Assembly (NCBI GenBank): GCA_030760725.1 | Contig: JASWHV010000019.1 | Location: 36,521,944 to 36,585,943, forward strand | Reading direction: 5' to 3' | From: Neostapfia colusana | Taxonomy: Eukaryota > Streptophyta > Magnoliopsida > Poales > Poaceae | Length of the DNA stretch: 64,000 bases | Shown here: positions 35,051 through 44,790 of the stretch, one piece after another | How positions within the stretch are numbered: position 1 is the first letter of the stretch | Layout of the letters: every line of letters starts with the position of its first letter | Translations under genes and position numbers: made by a program | The notes under the pieces: generated by a model | Seen by the model: the letters and a program-made list of their open reading frames with translations, nothing else | What the model was told of the DNA's origin: nothing | Databases searched by the model: none

Positions 35051-36865
35051 ATGGTGAGGGAAAACGCCAGCCGTCAAAGGAGAAACGTTCGTGGCAACCA
35101 TGAACCACAATAGGATGGCAACATTGAAGTTCCTGAAAATGCCAACCCCGGGGCTGATGCAAACAACCTTATACGGTTGATGGCTATGCAGAACCAGCTC
35201 ATGCAAACTATGATACAAACTTTGGGACAGCTGCAAGCCAACAACAACAACAATCCTAACCCCGTTCCTGCACCCCCACCGCCACAACCGCCACCACCGC
35301 CGGCTCACAACAGATTGGGAGAGTTCATGAGGACTCGACCGCCTACTTTTGCACAAGCTAATGATCCCATGGAGGCTGATGATTGGTTGAAATCCATGGA
35401 AAAGAAGCTTGATATTGTTCAGTGCAATGACCGGGAGAAAGTTCTCTTCGCATCGCACCAACTTATGGGAGCAGTCGCTGACTGGTGGGACGCTCTTTGC
35501 AATGCTCATGTCAACCAGGAGACTATCACTTGGGCTGAGTTCAAGGAGAGTTTCCGCTCTCATTACGTCCCTGCTGGAGTCATGATGCTTAAAAGGCAAG
35601 AGTTCGAAGGTCTCCGCCAAGAAAAGAAGAGCGTGAATGAGTACCTCAACAAAATCACGCAGCTGTCAAGGTATGCTCCTGAAGACGTCAACTCGGATCA
35701 AAGGAAGCAATACTTGTTCATGAGAGGATTGAACAATGAGATCCAAGTTCAGCTGCTCAACAACGATTATGCAAACTTCCAGAAGCTCGTTGAAATAGCT
35801 ATAGTGGTTGACAGCAAGATCCGTGAGATCGAGCAAGAGGGCAAGAGAAAGATGTCATACCAGCCACAAGGGAGCAATGTATGTCCCCGTTTCATGCCAC
35901 CAGCTGCACCGCAGCATGGCTCGTCCGCTTATACTTTCCGCCCTGCAAACCCACCCCGCCCTAATCAACCACCGCAGGAACGTCCTGTTATGCAAGCACC
36001 TCGTATGCTCTTGCCTCCTGCGCCCCGTCCCAACATGGGCGCCTATGCTCAAAACCAGCCTCGCCCCAACGTTCCTGCTGTTTTGGGCAACAAAGCATGC
36101 TTTTCGTGCGGAGAGGCAGGACACTTTGCAAGTCAATGTCCGAGGAATGGCCTTGGACAGCCGACCAACGCACCAAAACAGAACCCACGGCCGAGTGGAG
36201 GAGCTACGCAAGGTAACTGTGGGCAGCAGAACTACGCTCGTGGCAACGTGAATCATGTCTCCGCTGAGGAAGCGCAACAAGCTGAGGACGTCATGATTGG
36301 TATGTTCCTTGCTAACTCCAACCCAGCCCTGTTTTATTTGATTCCGGGGCATCGCATTCATTCATATAATCCAAGTATGTTGCCAAGTATAATCTGCCCA
36401 TATCACACATGAAACACACTATGTTGGTTAATTCTCCCGGTGGAGAGATGAGGACTAATATAGTATGTCCGAAAGTAAACCTTAAAATAAGGTGGGTAGA
36501 CTTTCTTGCCAACCTTATTGTCTTGGATTCCCAAGGGATTGATATAATACTTGGAATGGATTGGTTAAGCAAGCACAACGGAGTAATCCAATGCGCTAAG
36601 AGTAGCATGCAGTTGAAAAATGAGCATGGTACTCGTATTGAGTCCGAATCAGCCCAGCCGGCAACCGAGAAGGCAGCGTTGAACCACGTCGAAGAAGCAA
36701 CATTGGAAAGCATTCCGGTGGTTCAAGAATTTTCAGATGTGTTCCCGGAAGAACATCCTGGTATGCCACCTGACAGGGACATTGAATTTGCCATTGATTT
36801 AGTACCTGGAACTGCACCTATAGCGAAAAGGCCATATAGGATGCCCGCTAATGAACTAGTGGAAC
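35051..36865 (+). pseudogene. Gag-protease-RT (N-terminal) of chromovirus C
   Basis: Gag begins at 35051 and has a nonsense TAG at 35111-35113. The frame then continues to 36412 with the retrotransposon gag core (about 35330-35830), a proline-rich segment and a CFSCGEAGHFASQC zinc knuckle near 36098. A one-base loss near 36327 shifts the frame. The shifted frame encodes the protease with an intact DSGAS triad and then a stop near 36364. The rest of protease and the RT start (FSDVFPEE, PYRMPANELVE) run 36409-36865. The following 25 or so codons are read from foreign DNA. Confidence 0.88.
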
Positions 36866-36893
36866 CCACCATTGATTGGTATGTTCCTTGCTA
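36866..36893 (+). other. Filler DNA at the C-D junction
   Basis: 36873-36893 is identical over 21 nt to 36294-36314 in C's own gag-protease region, about 580 bp upstream. It overlaps by GCTA with the start of D's LTR. 36866-36872 is unassigned. Such templated filler is typical of error-prone end joining with template switching. Confidence 0.8.
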
Positions 36894-37931
36894 TAGACCT
36901 GTCCGTGTCGGTCAAGGACCGATCCGTATGCAGCCCTGTTGAACAAGTTTGAGTTGTGTACCGGACTCATGCTGGTATTATGGGATCAAGTAAACTGATG
37001 TACCTCGGGAAGCTGTCATTGGGCCTTTTCGGGTCGCCTCAGGTGGACGGCCGGTGTACGGGGCAACTTGATCGATTCAACGGGGGTGAAACGGGAGAAA
37101 GGCTGCCGCGTACGACGTCAGTGATGGTTGCTATAGGCAACGTCGAGTATGGGCGTACGTGTCGTGTAGTCCGGGTGTTATTGATTCCAATCACCATCGC
37201 TCGCGGAATGGACCGAGCATACTTGTTATCACAGTCGTGACGTAGTATGAACTTGCATGAGAAAGGAACTAATCACATTGATTTGAAGTTATACTATCTT
37301 TATTACGCATCATTGATGAATAGCTAGTGCAAACTTGATTCTTTTATGTCGTGACCAATTTACATCGGGGGAAAGCGTTTCTTGTTTGATTGTGGACTCC
37401 CGATGTGGTGTGCTCAAGGTTACTTAAAATTGGTGCAAATAATACCTAAAAGTAAGGATTCACTTTTAGGCGAGTTTATTATGCATTATGCCATCCTACT
37501 TTAGGTTCATAACCTCACATAGAGTTTCATGTTTAGGGTGACGGTTAAGTCTTGCTGAGCGTTGTGCTCATGGATGCTATCCGAGATGTTTTGCAGGTTT
37601 GAGTTCATGTTTATGAAGGGATGCTGATGAGACTTGGGAACCTCCGAGTGGGTACTCAAGAGCATCCTCGCCGCTGCAGATTGTTTTTCGTGTTGCTAGT
37701 AAGAAACGTCTACGGGCTGGACTGTTCCTTTGTTGCTAAGTTAGAAATGAGTCGTGAGAGTTATAGTCTTCCGCTGTACCTTATTTTGAGATAAGTATTT
37801 GTAAAACACTTTTGTATGCTTCCGCAAATGATTTATTATGTGATGTGTTTCATCGACCCGTGTGCTGTTGGGTGCCGCATATCACGACACCACCCAACAA
37901 GGTCCTGTCGACGGGGCAGAGATCCCTCACA
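36890..37931 (+). repeat. D 5' LTR, 5'-truncated
   Basis: It matches 63431-64000 and, beyond the window edge, must cover the LTR end. It lacks about 65 bp near 37060 that the 3' copy has at about 63603-63670. Most of the LTR, including the promoter, was lost when D was joined to C, so D is probably silent. Confidence 0.82.
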
Positions 37932-37934
37932 GCA

Positions 37935-37946
37935 TGGTATCAGAGC
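37935..37946 (+). promoter_or_regulatory. D primer-binding site, with a second copy at 37979-37990
   Basis: TGGTATCAGAGC follows the LTR end by 3 nt. The identical 12-mer recurs 44 nt later, inside the leader. Confidence 0.85.
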
Positions 37947-38529
37947 TGTGACGATTGGGATCAGCGCCCTGTTTCAGTTGGTATCAGAGCTACGTTGGGA
38001 ATAGCACATGGATTGAGCATCATATTACGTTAAAAATTTAGGATACGGTGAGATAACGGTACTAGGCCCACATAAGGATTACTATTAGCGTATTATGAAG
38101 GTGGCAATCTAACCTATTTGTTACGTCGGAAAATCGTGCATCTCGGGACGTCTATGTCTTGGGGGGTGCACGTAAGTGCTGTCCACCAGTGCGCACAAGC
38201 TGAAGGGTGGATCCTCACGGGTGGCAGGTAACCCGACTCGCTTTTGTATCCTCTGTGACTCTTCATGTCGTTTGAGGTATTCAAGCAACGCCATTCCCTA
38301 GCGTGCTTCGGGCAAGTACGGGAGACCCCATCACGTGGTCAGGAACGTGAACACGTAGCTCAAGGCGTGCTTGGCTTGAGAATACCTGGGCGAGTGATGA
38401 CGGACGGGTGTACAAATTGTATTGATCCGGGTTCAGTGTGCAGCCGAACTTGATGATCTTGAGTGTGTTTTATGTAGGTACTAACCACGAAAACCTTAGT
38501 ACGTGTAGAACACGTTTGCGAGTGACCGT

Positions 38530-39469
38530 TTTAGTGCCACCTAAGGATACGTATATGCCAATGTAATCCGATTAGGTTTTTCTTTGGTGAGGCAACGTAG
38601 TACCATCAGATGTCTTACGGTGCATCGCCACTGTACTACACTTGATAGTCTTCTTTCCTATAAAGAAATCATTCATGACTAACTTTGAAACTAAAAATGG
38701 ATGTTGGAAAGAACATATTAGTTACTGAGCTCTTCATTTGGACTAAGTTTCAAAGAAGAGAATTGCTAGGCTTCTTTTGATCTAAAAAACAAAGTGCTCT
38801 GTTCTGGCAGAATTGGTTGCTGGACTTTGACAGAACATAACTCTGTGTAGATTGACCCAATGAAGGTATATGATACAGTTCTGGAAAGGTTTTTAAGTGC
38901 TCTACAATTTTTCTGTACACCTCCAGAGCAAAATCAGAAACCAACTTTGTTGAATGTCCATTTAGTGCCACCTAAGGATACGTATATGCCAATGTAATCC
39001 GGTTAGGTTTTTCTTTGGTGAGGCAACGTAGTACCGTCAGATGTCTTACGGTGCATCGCCACTGTACTTCACTTGATAGTCTTCTTTCCTATAAAGAAAT
39101 CATTCATGACTAACTTTGAAACTAAAAATGGATGTTAGAAAGAACATATTAGTTACTGAGCTCTTCATTTGGACTAAGTTTCAAAGAAGAGAATTGCTAG
39201 GCTTCTTTTGATCTAAAAAACAAAGTGCTCTGTTCGAGCTCTTCATTTGGACTAAGTTTTAAAGAAGAGAATTGCTAGGCTTCTTTTGATCTAAAAGGCA
39301 AAGTGCTCTGTTCTGGCAGAATTGGTTGCTGGACTTTGACAGAACATAACTCTGTGTAGATTGACCCAATGAAGCTATATGATACAGTTCTGGAAAGGTT
39401 TTTAAGTGCTCTACAATTTTTCTGTAGACCTCCAGAGCAAAATCAGAAACCAACTTCGTTGAATGTCCA
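38530..39469 (+). repeat. Tandem duplication in D leader (431 bp, second copy 509 bp)
   Basis: Unit 1 is 38530-38960 and unit 2 is 38961-39469. Unit 2 contains an extra 78-bp tandem copy (39158-39235 and 39236-39313), which accounts exactly for its greater length. The units differ at few positions, so the duplication is younger than most point decay in D. Open frames on the minus strand here simply repeat with the unit. Confidence 0.93.
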
Positions 39470-39599
39470 GATGAAAGCAAACTGTTAAGAAAACAGAACA
39501 GCTGCAACCTTCTCTGGATGTTTCTGTAAATTAGACATAACAGTCTGTAGAAAAATCTCTAAGGGTCATATCCGTTGGAAAAAAAATATGAATTTTTTT

Positions 39600-39820
39600 T
39601 GTGGTGGCTCTCTAGGATCATAGACTGTCCCCACATGCCACCTGTCGTCTTTTCTGCACACCCGGGAAAACTTCCCGGTCGGTCACCCATCCCCAAATTC
39701 CTCCGGGCCAAGCACGCTTAACCCTAGTGTCCTTTGTAGGTGGGCTTCCGGAAAAGAATGTATATCTTGGTGGTATGAGTACTCTATTAATCCTATTGAG
39801 CCAGGAGCCAGGATATCACA
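39600..39820 (-). mobile_element. Cassandra-like TRIM solo LTR with 5S rRNA-derived sequence
   Basis: On the minus strand it begins TGTGATATCCTGGC. It carries TTAAGCGTGCTTGG and GATGGGTGACC, the two internal control-region segments of plant 5S rRNA, in the right order. Surrounding phrases (CCGGAAGCCCACC, GGGACAGTCTATGATCC) are those I associate with grass Cassandra LTRs. 5S rRNA parts are diverged and interrupted, so it is not a 5S gene. No second LTR or primer-binding site is nearby. The left end near 39600 is approximate and I see no clear target duplication. Confidence 0.78.
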
Positions 39821-40270
39821 CAATCAACTGGAGCTTTGCAACAGTTTTGTAGTTCATAGTTTGTTCAGAATTGTACTCCATTTATGTGTAAAACTGTGAT
39901 GAAAACAGCCACATACAAAGGAGATGCTCGCAAACTTTATCCAGAAATTCTGTCAACTTTAAACAATCATAACTTTTGATCCAGAGATGATCCAGAGGCA
40001 TGTGAGTACTCGTTGGAGAGATGCTGAAGTTAACTTTAACTTTTGTTTCCAACTTGAGTTATGAAAGTGCTTCTAGACGGATCAAAATCTGGGTTAAGTA
40101 CAGAAAGGTCTGTTCAGTATAGAATAGGGGACTGAATATGTTGGCTTTAGAAAGATATGTAAACATGATGTTTTGTTATGCTTTCATAAAATTTTAGCAC
40201 GCTCATGTTTTACATACTTTCACATACTTCTGAGATCAAGTTTTGACTCCTCAAAATTATTTTTTGCAGT

Positions 40271-43200
40271 ATGGTGCGTACTCATTCGCTGAGTAGGGCT
40301 GAAAGTTCTCGCCGAGACAGTGATGACTCGACTTCACCACAGGCACCGCCATCAACGGTATGGGCAGAGGTCATGGCTCAGATGGTCGAGTAAAGTCAAG
40401 AGAACACAAGACTATTCCAGGCCTTGGTACAACAGGGATTACTCCAACGTGCACAACAGGACGTTCCACCTCGGAACGCCTATTTGGACTTCTTGGCGAC
40501 TCAACCGCCAATTTTCACGGAAGCCAATGAACCAGTGGAAGCTGATCAGTGGCTTCGGGTTATAGAGTCCAAGTTTGGAGTGTTTGAGTGCGATGAATAT
40601 CAGAAGACTTTGTTTGCAGCTCAACAGCTCCATGGAGTCGCCGGTAATTGGTGGTTCGCTTATCTCGCCACCGTACCGGAGGGCCATCAAGTGGAATGGA
40701 CGGAATTTCGTGAAGCATTCCGTGCTCGTCACATTCCTATGGGTTTTATCAAGGCCCAACAGCAGGAATTTAGGAACTTGAAGCAGGGGGACATGAGTGT
40801 CCTCGATTATGTCAAACGGTTCAACCTTTTGGCACAATATGCTCCTGCTTATGCGACGAGCGAAACTGCAAGGTGTGACTACTTCTTTTATGGCCTGAGT
40901 GCCATACTAAAAGAGAAGTTAGCTTTGTTCAATCAAGGCAGTTACACCGAGCTGATCAGTGCTGCCCTGCTGCAAGAACAAGCGACACTTGAGTGTCAAG
41001 CAGAGAATAGGAACCGGGATGATGTGCAAGAAGACACACCAGTTGTTCCTCGTAAATACCGTGTGGTGTATCACACACCATCCAATGAAATATGACAAGC
41101 ACAAGTAAGATCAACTCCGTTCAGATTTCCTGCTCAAGAATCTTGTCTTGAAGCTACACCATTGCCGCAGCAACAAATGACACCTGTTACATCATTGCTG
41201 CAACCAAGTACATCAACTTCCCCACCACAAGTCAACAAAGAACCGGGGAAACCTCCGTGTTCTTATTGCCACCGTTCTGGGCATTTTAGGCAGGAATGCC
41301 AGGAGAAGTTGTTGAACACCAGACAGCCATCATCATCAGGTGGTATGCCGCCACCTGCTCAAGTCAATATAACAGCTTTGCAATCCGGGGGTGTGCAACA
41401 TCTTGCCATTGAGGATGTCCTGAAGGGAGCACCGGTGTTAGCGGGCATGTTTACTCTCAAAGACGTGCCCGTGCTTGTACTTTTTGATTTCGGTGCAACC
41501 CACAATTTTATCAGCAAATCATGTGTGGATCAGCACCAATTATCCACCAATACTCCCACAACGAGTTATCCTATCCGTTCACCGGGAGGAAATATCTCTG
41601 CTAATCAGATTGTGTCCCAAGCAGCTTTGTGTTTGGGCGGAAAAATATACCCAACATCGCCGATTATGTTGGATAGGCAGAAGATAGACAAAATATTGGG
41701 GATGTCTTGGTTAAATCGTCATGGTGCCGTTCTCAATATCGGTAACCGGACTGTCCAGATTGACTCTCCGATTCACGGACAGCACACACTGTTTTTAGAC
41801 AGCGAAGACCTAGATATGGTAGAGACCTACCACATGGAAGCGCTTAAGCTTCAAAATATTCCGGTGGTACGTGATTATCCCGACGTGTTTCCCGATGATT
41901 TACCGGGCATGCCGCCCGAACGGGACGTCGAGTTCAAGATTGAATTGACGCCGGGAACGACGCCTATCTCACGAAGGCCTTACAAGATGGCACCTAACGA
42001 GCTAGCGGAGTTAAAAGAGCAACTGAATGAACTCATGAGCAAGGGTTTCATACGACCAAGTTCTTCACCTTGGGGTTGCTCTGCGCTGTTCGTTAAGAAG
42101 AAGGACGAAACACTGCGGCCATGTGTTGATTACCATCCTCTAAATGCTGTCACGATAAAGAACAAGTATCCCTTGCCCCGCATCGACATCTTGTTTGATC
42201 AACTTGTGGGTGCAAAGGTATTCTCGAAGATGGATCTTCGGTCTGGATATCATCAAATCAAGATCCGACCGGAGGACGTACCGAAGACAGCTTTCTCGAT
42301 GAGATACGGACTCTACGAGTACCTCGTCATGTCATTTGGGTTAACTAACGCTCCGGCACACTTCATGTACTTGATGAATTCTGTGTTCATGCTGGAGTTA
42401 GACAAGTTCGTCGTGGTATTCATCGACGACATATTGGTTTACTCCAAATCTGAAGAAGAGCACGCTGAACATCTGCGTATCGTGCTACAACGGTTGAGAG
42501 AGCACAAATTATATGCCAAGTTCAGCAAGTGCGAGTTCTGGATTGATCAAGTGCCTTCCCTAGGCCATATTATTTCAGCAGAGGGCATTGCCGTGGACCC
42601 CAGCAAAATTGAACAAGTGCTGAAGTGGGAATCTCCCAAATCTGTCCACAAGGTCTGAAGTTTACTAGGTTTAGCGGGGTATTATCGGAGGTTCATTCCG
42701 AGCTTCTCAAAAATTTCTAAACCCATGACGGAGCTGCTGAAGAGGGGCACTAAATATATGTGGAATGCAGCATGTGAAGCCGCATTCAAAACTTTGCTGA
42801 AACATCTCACAACAGCTCTAGTTCTTGCTCAGCCGGACACGACGAAGCCATTTGATGTATATTGTGATGCATCCGGCATCGGTCTCGGCTTTGTTCTTAT
42901 GCAAGACGGGCGTGTAGTCGCCTATGGGTCTCGTCAACTGCGAAACCATGAGCAGCATTATCCAACTCATGATCTCGAGCTTGCTGCAGTGGTGTTGGCG
43001 TTAAAGATGTGGAGGCGTTATCTACTTGGTAATCTTGTTCACCTCTACACCGACCATAAAAGCTTGAAGTATATCTTCATGCAGAAGGAGCTGAATATGA
43101 GACAACGGAGATGGTTGGAGCTCATCAAAGATTATGAAATTGAGATCCACTACCATCCGGGCAAAGCAAACATGGTTGCCGACGCGCTTAGTCGGAAAGT

Positions 43201-44727
43201 CAATGTTCACAACTTGGCGATTGCTGAGTTGGAAGACGAAGAACCAAGTCTCCGTGTCATTCCGTATGTCGCGCTTTATAATCTCGCGCTCATTCCAACA
43301 ATCCGTGAAAAGATCTTTGAGGCTCAAAGAAGAGACAAAGGTATGTCTCACATACAGAGAAGACTAGACAACGGAGAAGTGAAATGTTTCCGGAAGGATG
43401 AGAACAGTACGATATGGTTTAAGGACCGTATAGTGGTACCGTGTAATATGAAACTCCGAAAGAAGATCTTGGATGAAGCCCACCTGTCTAATTTTTCCAT
43501 TCATCCCGAAGTAACAAGATGTACCAAGATTTGAAACAGAAATTTTGGTGGACAAGGATGAAGAGGGAAATCACTAAATACGTATCCGAGTGTGATACAT
43601 GTAGACGGGTCAAGGCTGATCATATGCGGAAAGCCGGACCGCTACAACCTTTGAAGATACCGGCATGGAAATGGGAAGATGTGAGTATGGACTTCATCAT
43701 CGGATTACCGCTCACATCCCGGAAGCATGACTCGATATGGGTAATTGTTGACCGGTTGACGAAGTCAGCTCATTTCATACCGGTGAACACTCATTATCGA
43801 GCAAGGCAATATGCGGAATTATACATTTCCAGAATCATATGCTCACATGGTGTCCCGAAGACTATCATTTCAGATCGAGGTGCGTTGTTTGTTGCTCGTT
43901 TTTGGGAGCAGCTGCATGCCTTGTTGGGCACCAAGCTAATTAGAAGCTCCGCATATCACCCTCAATCCGATGGACAAACAGATAGGGTGAACCATGTGCT
44001 TGAGGACATGTTGAGAGCGTGTTCCATCCACCACGGTAGGAATTGGGATGATCACCTACCGTTGGTGGAGTTTTCATACAACAACGGTTATCAAGCGAGT
44101 ATTAAAATGTCACCGTATGAAGCTCTCTACGGCCGGAAGTGTCGCACACCATTGAATTGGTGTAAGTCCGGTGAAAGAGTTCTGTTTGGGGTTGATCTTG
44201 TCAACGAAGCCGAAGATCGAGTTCGGTTGATACAAGAGAACTTGAAGGCTGCACAATCCCGACAGAAGAACTACGCTGATCAAAGGCGTAGGCCATTGCA
44301 TTTTGACGTCAGAGAGCACGTGTATCTCCGATGAAGGGAATTCACCTGTTCGTTGTAAAGGGGAAACTCGTTCCCCGTTTTATTGGTCCTTTTGCTATCA
44401 CGGAGAAGTGCGGACCCGTAGCCTACAGGATAGAATTACCAGCAAGTCTAGCGGGTGTTCATGATGTTTTTCATGTGTCACAGGTGCGGAAGTGCCTCAA
44501 ATTCACCGCTGCTGTCCGCACCGAGGAAATCGACGAATTTAAACCGGACCTGACCTACGCCGAGCGACCGGTTCAGATTTTGGATGAAAAGACCTGGGTA
44601 TCCGGAACCAGACGATCAGGTTTTCAATGTGCTGTGGAGTAATAATACCGCGGAAGAGGCGACGTGGGAAAGTGAAGATTACCTCCGCACCAACTATCCG
44701 GAACTTTTAGCTTTGTACAGTTTGTAA
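40271..44727 (+). pseudogene. Gag-pol of chromovirus D, broken
   Basis: It starts at ATG 40271 and stays in one frame to 43505, apart from stops at 40391-40393, 41093-41095 and 42656-42658. Gag core lies at 40480-41000 and the CSYCHRSGHFRQEC zinc knuckle near 41262. The protease reads DFGAT in place of DSGAT. RT has VVFIDDILVYS near 42420 and RNase H lies at 42840-43200. A one-base loss near 43508 shifts the integrase (43519-44334: zinc finger HX3-type start, DRG, YHPQSDGQTDR). A short deletion near 44333 shifts to the GPF region and chromodomain-like tail, and a last shift near 44600 reaches the expected stop at 44725-44727. It is closely related to E's protein. Confidence 0.9.
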
Positions 44728-44778
44728 TTACCTCTCCCGTCTCATTCTCCTTTCGTAATCTCGGGACGAGATTCTTTT

Positions 44779-44790
44779 AAGGGGGAGGAA
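44779..44790 (+). promoter_or_regulatory. D polypurine tract
   Basis: AAGGGGGAGGAA directly before the LTR start TGTAAAAGTCCC. Confidence 0.88.

Larger units (their letters stand above)
34349..36865 (+). mobile_element. Chromovirus C internal region, truncated in RT
   Basis: Primer-binding site, ORF0 remnant, gag, protease and the first part of RT lie in order on the plus strand and match B closely. Similarity stops after YRMPANELVE at 36865, where a short filler joins D's LTR. All of RNase H, integrase, chromodomain and the 3' LTR are gone. Confidence 0.88.
38228..40269 (+). other. D leader, possible intron with insertions
   Basis: The interval begins at GGCAG|GTAACC, conserved in E at 58642 on the minus strand, and ends at ATTATTTTTTGCAG, one base before the gag ATG. 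It holds a tandem duplication (38530-39469) and a Cassandra-like LTR (39600-39820) but no ORF0. The remaining 39821-40270 is AT-rich leader like E's 57383-58240. The intron is inferred. Confidence 0.35.

Noticed and set aside
35808..36361. 147- and 168-codon ORFs overlapping C's gag
   Set aside because: They are shadow frames of gag, which has clear family motifs.
37935..37990. tRNA gene fragments
   Set aside because: The 12-13 nt matches to initiator tRNA lie at LTR edges as primer-binding sites, or duplicate one, and no tRNA fold surrounds them.
38750..39507. Repeated minus-strand ORF of 73-82 codons
   Set aside because: It simply repeats with the 431-bp duplication. The second copy is altered by the 78-bp insert and no protein family is recognised.
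39650..39790. A 5S rRNA gene on the minus strand
   Set aside because: Only the internal control-region segments match; the rest is diverged and sits within an LTR-like unit, so it is a 5S-derived TRIM LTR.
40271..44727. An endogenous pararetrovirus
   Set aside because: Integrase, LTRs, polypurine tract and a chromodomain-like tail are present, and there is no movement-protein domain, so it is a Ty3/Gypsy retrotransposon.
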